DNA of 64,000 nucleotides, taken from Sophora flavescens (taxonomy: Eukaryota; Streptophyta; Magnoliopsida; Fabales; Fabaceae). The translations under genes and the position numbers were made by a program. Positions 25,531-38,132 of the stretch are shown in pieces; within the stretch, counting starts at the first letter, position 1; every line of letters begins with the position of its first letter. The notes beneath the pieces are model-generated. The model saw nothing but the letters and a program-made list of their open reading frames with translations, was not told the DNA's origin and searched no databases. The stretch covers positions 117,336,715-117,400,714 of the forward strand of contig CM061066.1 of assembly GCA_030762895.1 (NCBI GenBank). The letters run 5' to 3'.

Positions 25531-27967
25531 ATGGCACCCAAAGCACCCCCACAGAAACTCGTCTGTGCTGCTGCTCGGTTAAGGATGTGTGGAAGACTAA
25601 TCTATGATTGTCCCTGGATGATTTGTCACGATGAACAAGATCATCAAAGGAGGCATGAATGTTATGGTAGAATTGGAAGCTTCACAATGGGTCAAATTTT
25701 TCTCCCTACATGAACCTGTTTATCCTTTGCTACTTCAAGAATTCTGGGAAAATGCTGAAGAAAGGATTTCTCAGACTCAAATTTCCATTTGAACCAAGTG
25801 TAACGGAAAACCCTATTCAGTCACTCTCAACTGTATTTAGAAAGTAACCGTCTGCCCTAGGCAAGGTTACAGATGACTGGGAAACTGAGTATGGTGAAGA
25901 AACTGTTCATCAAGCTCTCTATGGGATATCCAATCCTACAAACAAAGTTGCCTCCAAACTGACTCCAAAAGGAAGGTTCTTGCATGTGTTGTTAATCAAC
26001 TGTGTGATGCCAAGAACAAGTGCTCGTGATAATGTCAACAAGATGGGTATATTTGCCCTATTCTATCTCCTTAATATGACGAATATTGACATCAATGACT
26101 TGATTTTCAAGTACATGCTGAGGATGGTAAAACCCCAAATCAGGACTTCCTACACATATGGGACGCTGATTACTAAACTGTTGAACATCAAGGGCATTCC
26201 CCTCACTGGTAAGGTTGAAATGGCTACTGCCATTGATGAAAGAACCCTCTCTCAGATGAAGCTGAGATCACCTAGAAGGATTCCTGATTCAGATGAAGAT
26301 GATGAGAAGAAGAAATCTTCAGGAGAATCTGAAGAGGAAACTGATGAGTCTGATGACCCAGAAGCAACAGAAGTGTCTGTACCTTTGGATCCCAAGGTCA
26401 TATAAAAAATTCAAGTAAAAAGGAAGCTGGTCATCTCAGAAGCATCTGATGATGATGATGACCAGCCTATTTCCAAGGTTCTGAAGAAGGAAATGGTTCA
26501 AAAACCTACTGCTGCCCCTCGAAAGGAACTCAAGTGGAAAGCTGCTGTTGCAGCCACACCGATTGGAAGATCTACAAGGCTGAAGATAGCTGAGCTTGTG
26601 CAGGCCACTTTACAACCTACTGCATCACCTCTTAAGTCATCTGAACCCTCACCCTTTTCACCCATTGTGTTATCCTCACCCTCACATTCATCTTCCTCTT
26701 CCTCTTATAACCCCCCTCTTCGCAATCAGATTTCAATTGTTGAAAATATGCTTGCTTTATCTGCTCAAGATTTTAATTTAAATCTTACTCCAGATCACCC
26801 CTCACCACAACCCATTCTTCATAACTCGCCTGATCACATATACAATCCTTCATCACTCTCTCCCTCACCAACTCAGGAAATTCAAACTCTTATTCCTGTT
26901 TCAAGAATTTTTTATTCCATTCTATCACCTCTTTCTCACCTTTCACCTCCTTCTCAGACCTCACCACAGAAACCTCTACCTATTATTTTCAACCCTTCTG
27001 AGCCATTACCTTTAGATCAAATCAACCTTGACCTTCTTAGCCGGATGATCTAAAAGCAATCAGCAATCTTGTTGCTAAGCATACTACAGTAAGACTGAAT
27101 CAAGCCTCTTGGAAATACAGACCCAATCCTACTGCTTGCATGAAGGCCAATACAGTATTGAAGATATGTCCTGACAGAGGTTTTGTATGTCCCAAGACAA
27201 AGTTAAATTCAAAATCCAAGAAGCCATTTGTCTGGCTGGAAATGAAGCATAAGAAACTGAAGTTTCCTAGATGGTCTACTTTGTTCATGAGTCACCCTGA
27301 GCCTCATGTTCTTCAATACCCAACTCATCACTGTGGCCTATCTCTGTTAGACAAACTCAAGACGCCTACAGATAATGCCCGACTCAGTTCTTACCATATT
27401 CCCTGGATCGGATATCCAGATGAAGACAGAGCAGAATCAAGGCAACTCTACCCCTTCCAACCAACTCTTATCTTTACTCCTTTGCTTTTCATTTTACCTT
27501 TGTCTTTTTATAAAAACCAATTTTCTGTTTACTCTTTTGATTTACCAATTTCTGATAAAAAATTGACTTGGTTTTTCAATTATCTTTCCCCTCTTTTCAT
27601 CTCTTTATCTAATTTAGAAATCCCCTCTTTTAAAATTCCCTGTTTGCAACCCTTTGTTTCGTTGCATTCAGTCTTTCCCCTGACTCTTTCTCTGTTCCCC
27701 ATTGTTTTTTATTTCACTTTTATTTTCTTTTCTGTTCATTCTCTTCCCTGGCACTGTCTGGAAATTGTTCCATATGAACCACCCACGACTGCCACTCCTT
27801 CTGACCCTGGCCCCTCATCTTCATCTCCACCTGATGATCCTGCTGCACCGGCATCCTCCATTATTGGAAATGATCCCGTAGCTCATGCAGAAATCAACGG
27901 TCTTCGTGAGACCATGCAAACTGTTGAGGCTCTTCTCACCAAGATTGTTGAAAAACAACAACTTTAA
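25531..27967 (+). pseudogene. Env-like region of the SIRE1-like element, degenerate
   Basis: Starts with ATGGCACCCAAAGC (25531) in a short frame, shifts frame, and continues through open pieces at 25980-26405, 26493-27053 and 27140-27967. Features: an EPVYPLLLQEFW-like stretch near 25705-25745, typical of the plant env-like/transposon domain; an acidic Ser-rich segment (26270-26400); long Pro/Ser/Leu-rich tracts (26600-27000); hydrophobic stretches around 27470-27760 that could span a membrane; and a C-terminal heptad-like end. In Sireviruses this third gene is called env-like from its position; no envelope function is proven. Several stops and shifts make this a pseudogene. Confidence 0.7.
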
Positions 27968-28072
27968 TTTTTCGTTTCCTTTATCAGAATTGTAATAGTC
28001 AATGATGGATAAATCAATAAACTTCTTTTTCCGTTAACTTATTTTCTGATGCTTTATCTTTTTGTTGATGAC

Positions 28073-28084
28073 AAAGGGGGAGAA
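28073..28084 (+). other. Polypurine tract of the SIRE1-like element
   Basis: AAAGGGGGAGAA, the characteristic Sirevirus tract, directly before the start of the 3' LTR. Confidence 0.85.
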
Positions 28085-28175
28085 TATATTCATATATCTG
28101 AACTAATTAACTAAATAATGAAACTCAAAAGATAAGACACTCTTTAACCATGCGTCTGAAATACATTATGAAAGC
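28085..28175 (+). repeat. Start of the 3' LTR of the SIRE1-like element
   Basis: Only about 90 bases remain before the TGTAAC start of the next element at 28176. Sequence beyond 38132 belongs to later insertions, so the rest of this LTR is not in the window. Confidence 0.6.
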
Positions 28176-31100
28176 TGTAACAGCCTGTTTTTAATTACGC
28201 GGTATTACCAGTAAAAATATATTTAATTATATTTTTATCTGAGACCAAGAAAATTATCTCAGACAAAACAAAAACCGATCTGTGTTTTTATTGACAGTAT
28301 AATTTTATACCGGCAGAAAACCCAAATTTGACTCGAAACTGAAAAATTGTAGATTTGTTATGTCCGTAAGGAAGTATATTTTCCAAAGTTATGCCCGAAA
28401 ATAAAATATTAAGTTTTATTCAGGCGAATTTTGGAGAAAAATGGACAGAAACCCTAATCGAGAAACCGACGGAGTCTGAAACGGAACTGCAGAGATAGAA
28501 CCGGACACCGGAGGAGCTGAGCCATGGGGTAAGTCACCACTATGACTCACCCGGCATTTATGAAGTATTAAATGCAAGTAATCATGTCTTTTAAGTGAAA
28601 TGACCAAAATACCCTTAACCTAACCTATATCTTAGTTAAATGTGAACCATGGTTAAGGCAAGTCATGTACAAATTGATTTCTTCTTCCTATTTTGTGGTC
28701 CAAAACTCAGCCACACCACCCCCTTCACCCTTCACCACACATTTTTCCTAGTCATCATTATTATTAACCTTAGTTAAGTATTATATTATTTTCTAACTTA
28801 ACCTATGTCAAGTAATTCAACCATGGTTCATTATTAAGAAATTAAACAAAACCATTTCACTCACTCATCCTCTCATTTTTGCGCAGCCCAAAACCCCTCC
28901 CCACACTTAGACACATTTCATTTTCTTTCCCAAGGCATTTTACTCATAAAACACTAAGAACTCCATTTTAGCTCTTGCTAAGTTCCTCAAATCTCTTCAT
29001 TTTCTTCATCAAACTTCTTCATTCCAAGGTGAGGATCATGTTCCTCACCATCTTAGTTTCATTAATCATCCATCAATCTTCATGTTCATCAAGTTTTTCA
29101 CAAATTTCTATTCTTAGATCTAGATTTTCAAATAATCCTAGAAAGTGGTAGAAAAATCATTTTAATGTGAAACCAATTTCTATGAACTCTATATGACTTC
29201 TACTTTGATCTTCTAAGATCATGGAAGCAAAAGAATTTTCCTCCCTATTTTTCTATTGAGGGCCGAACCTTTGTATGTATGAGCAAATGAGATTTTGTTC
29301 AACTTTTAACTTAGACGAGGTTGGTTATAAGCTATCTAGGGTTTCTATATTCTAAATCCAAGAGTTTGAAAACAAAAGAAATTTCTAACTAAATTTTCTA
29401 GCTTTGGCTGAATCTAAGTTCATGTGGGCAAAATAAGTTTTCTTCAATCTTTAATTAGATCATGATTTATATAAACTATATAAGGTGTATAGGTTCTAGA
29501 TCCAAGAGTATGTGAGCAAAATGAATTTCTTGCCAATTTTATATATGTGGGCCGAAAGCCTAACCTTAGAGGTTAGAGGATTTTGTTTCATATTTTGAAC
29601 TAGTAACACTTGATCTATGTTAGTTAATACTCTAGTAACTAGGATCCAAAAGATGGAATTGAGAAAATAACCCTAGCTCTATTTTTGAGTCATGACTGAA
29701 ACTAACCTAGGGTTATCATGATTGGATTTTGTTTGATTAACTTATGGTTATGTTGTTTTTGTTGAAGGTTGACCAATAGCTTGTGGTGTAGTAACGAGGA
29801 TCTGGAAGTTTGTGTTTCCGGTGTTAGTTCAGGTGGGAGAAAGAATCAACCTGTCGTCGGATTGGATAAGTAGTATATTTTATAATAATGGTGTAGGGAG
29901 ACCTAAACCCTACTAGTGGTCGAGTAATCGATAATACCAAAATTGCATTGGAAACTTTTCCACAATAATAATGATGATTTTGGGAATTGTAGGTTTATCG
30001 CCTTAGGTTAATTTTATAATATTTGAGGATGTCTGAATTATTTATTATTAAATTGTTTGTGACACGCTGGTTGATGTATTCTACTGCATGTGACATTTTA
30101 TTTTGGTGTTTAAATATCTTATGAGTATTGTATTATGCATGATCTGCCTAGTTTGATAAGTCGCGTAGTTGGTTTTTATGGAAAGATATGTGTTGTTAGG
30201 AGATCCTTTATTTGGGTGAGAGATTGAATAAGACTTAGAGGTGCCTAGCTTAAAGTTATTATTTTATAGATGAGATGTGACATATAATACGAGTTGAGGC
30301 TATGTTGGAAGCTTGAGGCACGGGGTTATTATTGATGCGAGTCAGTGAGATTCATATAGATGAGTTGTTGTTCATAGCCGTGTGTTGGAAAAACACGAGG
30401 TCCGAAGTTCTCGCAGGGCTGTCCCAATTTAGATTTAGGTTGTGCAACTATAGTATCATTGCCTTGCATGACCATCCTTAGGAGAGAATCAGGGTGTGCA
30501 CCGATTGTGTTGTGCAGCTATAGTGTCATTGCTTTACATTAGCATTCTCACCATGGATGAGGGTGTGCACCGGTTAATGGGGACGTGTCACTTGGACGAC
30601 CGACTAACATCCCTCAGCGGGCAAGGGATGTGTGATAGGGTTGATGGTGGTCACGTCAACATAAATGTTTAGTTGCATGAGATTGAGGGTAGAGGAAAGT
30701 ATCGTGATTTTAAGATTATTGTTAATGATGAGTATTGCTTGTCTGTGACCGTTATTGTATTATATGCCATGATTCTTTTTCGTTTATGATGATAGAACTG
30801 TTTCTTATCTTCCTATTTCTGTATTTTCATGTATGTCCACTTTATTCCGTTAGCAGACTCGGTGGAGGAATACGTTGCTGAGGAGTTGGATGGAACTCTG
30901 TATGAACCGGATGTCGGAGGATGAGCTACGGATTCTAACGATATAATGTAGTAAGTTTTAGGCCAGTGAGTCTTATAAGACATTTTATTTTTTGCTATTT
31001 ATAAACAATTTGTATAATTAAGTACCTGTGAGGGATCCTACTGATAGGATTCCCTAAACAGTGTTTTGTAATGTAATATATAAACATGTGTGTATTTATA

Positions 31101-31243
31101 TATTATAACGATAATGTGTTTAACTTTCAGAAGTTATATGTTTTATAATTAAGATTTTAATTTCTTCGTATTTTTGGGTTATGCTTAACGTTAAGTACAC
31201 GAATAAGTTAAATAATTAATTAATGGCACAACGGGGTGTCTCA
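28176..31243 (+). repeat. 5' LTR of the Tekay-like element
   Basis: 3068 bp, from TGTAACAGCC to GGGGTGTCTCA. Aligns with 36008-38132 over nearly all shared length. Relative to that copy it lacks about 75 bases near 28255 and retains about 720 bases (29150-29870) that the 3' copy has lost. Confidence 0.85.
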
Positions 31244-31248
31244 TTTGG

Positions 31249-31260
31249 TTGTATCAGAGC
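31249..31260 (+). other. Primer-binding site of the Tekay-like element
   Basis: TTGTATCAGAGC differs by one base from the standard tRNA-iMet site TGGTATCAGAGC and sits five bases after the LTR. Confidence 0.7.
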
Positions 31261-31469
31261 AGTTCGATATTAATCGGACAATGAGGTTTAGGATGTTGTT
31301 ACCGGTCGTGTCTATTTGAATCCACATCGGATATTGACTATGCTTAGAAGTTGGGTAATGAGTTCGAACGCGATAGCAAACATTTATATGACATATAGTA
31401 TTTATATTCCATCTTAATGTGGTATTATATGTCATATTGATGTAAGCTAATGATTTCCTTAAGAGGATC

Positions 31470-34400
31470 ATGGCTAGAGGTAGAGGACATGGTACATGTG
31501 GTGGTGACGGATCACCTGAGATAATTACTGGAGTTAGCAATGTGGAAACTAATCATACTGGAGGTGGAGGAGAATTAGCTGAGACTATCCAGACTATCAG
31601 GGATTTAGCTACTGCTATACTATAGAAGACACAGCAAAACACAGGTGCTGCAAATGACCAAAGGGCAGCAAGAACTGCAAAATCAGAGGAAAGCTGCAGA
31701 AGCTGGGGATGCATGAATGAACACTTTCCTGAAGGGAAAGCCACCACAGTTTTGGGGAGATTGTGACCCATAAAAGGTAGAGTGGTGGGTGCAAGAGTTA
31801 AAGAAGATATTCAGTACCATGCGCAAGAGAGAGTATATAAAAGTGATTTATGCAGCCTTTGTGCTAACAGGAGGAGCAGAGTCGTGGTGGAGAGGCAAGA
31901 GAAGACTATTGGAGGCAGAGGGTAGATTGATCAGATGGCAGTTATTTCGTGACTGTTTCCTTGAGAAGTTTTTTCCGCGACTAGTTCGATGCGAGAAAGA
32001 GAGGGAGTTCATGAATCTGAAACAAGGCAACACGATTATTAGTGATTATGCGTCATGCTTTGAGCCCCCGATTCAGTTTTCAGAGTTCTATCAGAGATTC
32101 CCAGATGAGTATTGGCAGTGTAGAAGATTTGAGGAGGGACTGCGACACAAACTACAGAAAGTAATCATGTCTCTCGATATCTAGAGTTTTTCGGAGCTGG
32201 TTGAGAGATGCAGTGCTATTGAAAGCATAGATCAGAGGCAAGCTGCTGAACATAGGTAACAAAGGAGTGGAGGCCCTGTTCGATCAGGCTTTCAAAGGAT
32301 AGTAGGTAGTGGTTCTCAGTGAAGACGGGGACCCTATACCAAAACAGTGCAGACAGTTGCATCAGTACCAGTTGCTACAGCACAAGTGGTTGGAACAGGC
32401 CAATAACAGCAAGGCTTTGCTTTTTTTAGGTGCGGAGGACCGCATCATATTAGAGATTGCAGGGAGAGACCTAGTTGTTTCCACTGTGGGAAACCAGGTC
32501 ATATGGCTCGAGAGTGCAGACAGCGGGCTTGGCAGCAACCGATAGCTATTGGTAGAGGAGCTAGAGGTTATAGCGGTGGAGCTGGGAGAGGAGCCCCAAC
32601 ATACAGACAACAAGTGGCTAGACCTCAGGCCACTAGAAGAGTGTTTACTGTGAGGGGAGCTGAATCCTCTCAATCTGTGGATCTTATACAAGGTATGTGT
32701 TTGATATCAGGTAGACTCTCGTCTGAGTTGTTTGACTCAGGTGCTACACATTCCTTTATTTCGCATGAATGTGTAGATCATTTACAATTGCTTGTTTCTA
32801 AATTACCTTATACCCTTACTGTATCTACTCCGACTAGTGATTCTTTGAGTACTATGTCTGTTTGTTTACAGTGTCCTATAGTTGTTGAGAATAAGAGATT
32901 TACTGTAGACCTTGTCTGTTTGCCTATGCAACAGATAGATGTTATCCTTGGCATGGATTGGCCTTCGGCTAACCATGTAATGCTAGATTGTTCTAGTAAG
33001 ACCTTATCATTTCTTGAGTCTTCTAGTGTAGTCTCTGCCAATGAAGGAGTATCCATGAGGAGTGATGATTCTCGGCAGTACGTGATGTTGTTCGAGGTGG
33101 AAGCTAATGAGACTCCTAGTATAGATTCTATGCCTATTGTGAGAGAGTTTCCTGAAGTTTTCCCTCCCGATGTTCCAGGTTTGCCACCAGAGCGAGAGGT
33201 GGAATTCACCATAGATCTTGTACCAGGGACATGACCTACATCGATAGCGCCCTATCAGATGTCACCCGTAGAGTTGACAGAGTTAAAGAAACAATTGGAT
33301 AACATGTTGGGGAAAGAGTTCATAAGACTGAGTGTTTCACCGTGGGGAGCTCCGGTATTGTTTGTTAAGAAAGGATGGAAGTGCTAGGTTGTGCACAAAT
33401 TACAGACAGTTGAACAAGGTAACAATTAAGAACAAGTATCCGTTGCCTAGGATAGATGATCTGATGGATCAATTGAAAGGAGCAGCAGTGTTTTCTAAGA
33501 TTGATTTGAGGTCTGGATACCATCAGATTAAAGTAAGGAGGGAAGATATACTTAAAACAGCTTTTAGGACGAGGTACGGGCATTACGAGTATTTAGTTAT
33601 GTCTTTCGGTGTGACTAATGCTCCAGCAGTGTTCATGGATTACATGAACAAAATCTTTAGACCGTTCCTCGATAAGTTTGTTGTTGTGTTCATCGACGAC
33701 ATCCTTATCTATTCTCGTACACGGGAAGATCATGAGGAACATTTGAGAGTGGTGCTGCATGTTTTGAAGGATAGGCAGCTTTATGCTAAACTTTCCAAGT
33801 GTGAATTTTGGATGGAAGAAGTCCAGTTTCTTGGACATGTGATTAACAAGGAAGGTATAGCAGTAGATCCAACTAAGGTTGAGGCAGTCCTTAAGTGGGA
33901 ACGGCCTAAGTCAGTAAGTGAAGTACAAAGTTTTCTAGGGTTAGCTGGATATTATCGATGGTTTATCGAGGGTTTCTCGAAGATTGTGCTACCTATGACG
34001 CAGTTGACGAGGAAAAATACAGCTTTTGTATGAGCAGACAAGTGTGAGCAGAGTTTCCAAAAGCTAAAGGATATGTTGACTACGTCACCTGTGTTGACTT
34101 TTCCTGATCCGTTAGGACAGTTTGACGTCTACTGTGATGCGTCATACCAAGGTTTAGGTTGTGTTTTAATGCAAGAGGGAAGAGTTGTGGCTTATGCTTC
34201 TCGATAATTGAGAATTCATTAGAGGAATTATCTGACTCGTGATTTGGATTTGGCAGCCATAGCGTACGCATTAAAGATATGGCGACACTTTCTGTATGGA
34301 GCAAAGTTTAATGTTTACAGTTACCATAAAAGTCTGAAGTATCTGTTTGATAAAAAAGAATTGAATATGAGACAGCGGAGATGGATGAAGTTTATCAAAG

Positions 34401-35960
34401 ACTATGAGTTTGATTTATTGTACCATCCGGGGAAGGTGAATGTTGTAGCGGATGCTTTGAGTAGGAAATCATTGCATGTATCCGCAATGATGGTTAAGGA
34501 GTTGGAATTGCTGGAACAGTTCAGAGATTTGAACTTAGGAATGGAGTTGGTTGATGATAAAATTTGCTTAGGTATGATCACTATTAGTAGTGATATTATG
34601 AAAGATCTTAAGGATAAACAAGTTCAGGATCTATATCTCCAGGAGATAAGTAGAGGTATAGATGAGGGTAAGATTTCTGAGTTTAGTAGAGGAACGGATG
34701 GTGTGCTGAGGTTTAGAGACGGGATATGTGTGCCAAAGGATTTAGAACTTAGGAAGATGATTTTGGAAGAAGCTCATAAGAGTAAGTTGAGTTTCCATCC
34801 TGGATCCACTAAGATGTATCGGGATTTGAAGAAAATGTTTTGGTGGACAAGGGTGAAGAAATAGGTAGCAAAGTATGTTTTTTCTTGCTTGGTGTGTCAG
34901 AAGGCTAAGATTGAACATCAAAAGCCGACAGGTTTATTGCAATAATTAGATATCCCAGAGTGGAAATGGGATAACATAGCTATGGACTTTGTGGTGGGAT
35001 TACCACGAACTCCGAAGAGGCATGATGCGATTTGGGTTATCATTGATAGGTTGACGAAGTGTGCTCACTTCTAACCTATTGGTGAGAGTTATAGTTTGGA
35101 AAAGTTGACCCAGATTTACATTAAGGAAGTAGTTCGATTGAATGGCGTGCCGTCAAGTATTGTCTCAGACCGAGATCCTAGATTCACATCAAGATTTTGG
35201 AGACATTTGCATAGTGGTTTGAGGACAAAGTTGAGAATGAGTTCTGCGTATCATCCCCAAATAGATGGACAGTCAGAGATGACGATTCAATCATTAGAGG
35301 ATCTTTTGAGAGCTTGTGTTTTGGAACACACTGGCAGTTGGAATGAGTTCTTGCCATTGATTGAGTTTACTTACAACAATAGTATCCATAGTAGTATTGG
35401 AGTGGCACCATACGAGGCTTTGTATGGAAGGAAGTGTAGGACTTTGTTATGTTGGTATGAGATTGGTGAAAACCAAGTTTTGGGTCCAGATATGGTGCAT
35501 CAGACTACGGAACAAGTTAGGAAGATAAGGGAAAAGATGATGGAAGCACAGGATAGGCAAATGAGCTATAGTAACAAGAGGAGGAGACCTTTAGAATTCT
35601 AGGAGAGTGATCACGTGTTTTTGAGAGTCACTCCGAAGACCGGAATTGGCAGGGCTATCAAATTTAGAAAACTTACTTCTCGATTCGTCTGACCTTTCCA
35701 GATTCTTCGAAGGATTGGTCCAGTAGCTTACCATATTGCTTTACCACCTAACCTTGCTAACTTTCATGACGTCTTTCACTTTTCCCAGTTGAGAAAATAC
35801 TATCCTGATTCTTCACATGTTATTGAGTCTGAGTCTATACAACTGCTAGAGAATCTAGAGTATGAGGCTTTACCTGTTACATCGTAGATAGAAGGATTAA
35901 GGAGCTTCACGACATATGGATATACGGATATATAGCAGGAGTACCCACATCTTTTATGAG
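31470..35960 (+). pseudogene. Tekay-like gag-pol, disrupted
   Basis: Gag starts at ATG 31470; a stop at about 31621 and a frameshift precede the well-kept capsid part (31789-32184). A CCHC knuckle (CFHCGKPGHMAREC, about 32478-32520), protease LFDSGATHSFIS (about 32727-32762), RT with FIDDIL (about 33689-33706), RNase H beginning near YCDAS (34130) and integrase (about 34860-35600, SDRDPRFTS and GQSE present) follow. A frameshift near 33370 and at least eight stops interrupt pol. After integrase the chromodomain region degenerates to a few recognisable words (YPHLL near 35942-35956). Known role: capsid and replication enzymes. Inactive. Confidence 0.9.
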
Positions 35961-35993
35961 GTACATAAATTCCAAGGACGTAATTTTTTTTGT

Positions 35994-36007
35994 AAGTGGG
36001 GTAGTAA
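35994..36007 (+). other. Polypurine tract of the Tekay-like element
   Basis: AAGTGGGGTAGTAA directly before the TGTAAC start of the 3' LTR. The identical tract precedes each LTR of the array at 48346, 52874 and 57551. Confidence 0.85.
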
Positions 36008-38132
36008 TGTAACAACCTGTTTTTAATTACGCGGTATTACTAGTAAAAATATATTTAATTATATTTTTATCTGAGACCAAGAAAATGAACTTGGATAAAA
36101 AAAATCATATTCGCACTCTATCTTATGGTAGAGGGTTACAGTGAAATTTTGGGTTTAAAACTCATACAGAAACTGATCTGCGTTTTTACTGACAATATAA
36201 TTTTATACCGGCAGAAAACCCAAATTTGACTCGAAACTGAAAAATTGTAGATCTTTATATTATGTCCGTAAGGAATTCTATTTTCCAAAGTTATGCCCGA
36301 AAATAAAATATTAAGTTTTATTCGGGTGAATTTTGGCGAAAAATGGAGAGAAACCCTAATCGGGAAACTGACGGAGTCGGAAACGGAACTGCATAGATCG
36401 AACCGGACACCGGAAGAGCTGAGTCATGGGGTAAGTCACCACCATGACTCACCAAGTATTTATGAAGTATTAAATACAAGTAATCATGTCTTTTATGTGA
36501 AATGACCAAAAATACCCTTAACCTAACATATCTTAGTTAAATGATAACCATGGTTAAGGCAAGTCATGTACAAATTGATTTCTTCTTCCTATTTTGTGGT
36601 CCAAAACTCAGCCACACCACCCCCTTCACCCTTCACCACATATTTTTCCTAGTCATAATTATTATTAACCTTAGTTAAGTACTCCCCCCGGTCATATATA
36701 TAAGAAACAAATGGGTACTTTTTTTTGTCCTAGATATAAGAAACATGCATCAATTTGACAAATATTAAATGCTAATTTCCAATTTTACTCTCATTTATAA
36801 TAGGGTTTATATTTACGAGTTAGTATCAACTTTCCATACAAGTGGGTTTGTTCATTAATTATTGAATATTGAAACTATAAAAATTCTATTTACATTAGCA
36901 AAAAAAAATAGTGCACCGTCCAAAGCAAAAAAAGTCCATGCTGAATAGAGATGGCATTGTTTACAAGTTCCCAACAATGCATTAGTTATAAGCTATTTGA
37001 ACATTAATTAAGATTAAATGGGGTATTTTTGTAAATTTATATGAATATTAATTACAATTAACTTATTTCAATGCATTTCCTTAGTCTGTGTTTTAGGGTT
37101 TTGTTTCTTATATATAGGACCAAAGGGAGTATTATATTATTTTCTAACTTAACCTATGTCAAGTAATTCAACCATGGTTCATTATTAAGCAATTAAACAA
37201 AACCATTTCACTGATCATCCTCTCATTTTTGTGCAGCCCAAAACCCCTCCCCACACTTATACACATTTCATTTCTTTCCCAAGGTATTTTATTCACAAAA
37301 CACTAAGAACTCCATTTTAGCTCTTGCTAAGTTCATCAAATCTCTTCATTTTCTTCATCAAACTTCTTCATTCCAAGGTGAGGATCATGTTCCTCACCAT
37401 CTTAGCTTCATTAATCATCCATAAATCTTCATGTTCATCAAGTTTTTCACAAATTTCTATTCCTAGATCTAGATTTTCAAATAATCCTAGAAAGTTGTAG
37501 AATATTTTATAGTAGTGGTGTAGGGCGACCTAAACCCTACTAGTGGTCGAGTAATCGACTATATAAAAATCGCATTGGAAACTTTTCCACAATACCAATG
37601 ATGATTTAGGGAATTGTAGGTTTATCGCCTTAGGTTAATTTTATAATATTTGAGGATGTTTGAATTATTTATTATTAAATTGTTTGTGACGGGCTGGTTG
37701 AGGTATTCTACTGCATGAGACGTTTTATTTTGGTGTTTGAATATCTTATGAGTATTGTATTATGCATGATCTGCCTACTTTGATAAGTTGCTTAGTTGGT
37801 TTTTATGGAAAGATATGTGTTGTTCGGAGATACTTTATTTGGGTGAGAGATTGAATGAGACTTAGCGGTGCCTAGCTTAAAGTTATTATTTTATAGATGA
37901 GATGTGACATAGAATACGAGTTGAGGCTATGATGGAAGCTTGAGGCACGAAGTTATTATTGATGCGAGTCAGTGAGATTCATATAGATGAGTTGTTGTTC
38001 ATAGCCGTGTGTTGGGAACACACGAGGTCCGAAGTTCTCGCGGGGTTGTCCCAATTTAGATTTAGGCTGTGCAGCTATAGTGTCATTGCTTTGCATGAGC
38101 ATCCTTGGGAGAGAATCAGGGTGTGCACCGAC
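36008..38132 (+). repeat. 3' LTR of the Tekay-like element, rearranged and cut
   Basis: Begins TGTAACAACCTG. Contains a 448 bp Stowaway-like insertion (36682-37129), lacks about 720 bp relative to the 5' LTR (junction near 37500), and stops at 38132, where the Athila-like LTR starts inside the segment matching 30490-30510. Confidence 0.85.
36682..37129. mobile_element. Stowaway-like (Tc1/mariner) MITE
   Basis: A 448 bp insertion absent from the 5' LTR at the equivalent point (28768). The ends are inverted: CTCCCCCCGGTCATATATATAAGAAAC on the left against TTTCTTATATATAGGACCAAAGGGAG on the right. It is flanked by the dinucleotide TA on both sides, the target of Tc1/mariner elements. No transposase. 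Confidence 0.9.

Larger units (their letters stand above)
20429..28175 (+). mobile_element. SIRE1-like (Sirevirus) copia element, visible internal part
   Basis: Primer site, gag with long coiled coil, protease, integrase, RT, RNase H, then a separate env-like region and a polypurine tract: this is the layout of the plant Sirevirus group. Many stop codons and frameshifts show an old copy. The 3' LTR begins after 28084 and is cut at 28175 by the Tekay-like element. The remainder of this LTR should lie to the right of the window. Confidence 0.85.
28176..38132 (+). mobile_element. Tekay/Del-like Ty3/gypsy element, visible part
   Basis: Complete 5' LTR, primer site, gag-pol with gypsy order (protease, RT, RNase H, integrase), polypurine tract and most of the 3' LTR. 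The LTR length (~3 kb) and gag/integrase wording fit the Tekay (Del) chromovirus clade. The 3' LTR is cut at 38132 by an Athila-like LTR. No target duplication can be read because the right end is outside the window. Confidence 0.88.

Noticed and set aside
28416..28607. Minus-strand 63-codon frame, repeated at 36318-36509
   Set aside because: Shared only because both positions are the same part of the Tekay-like LTR.
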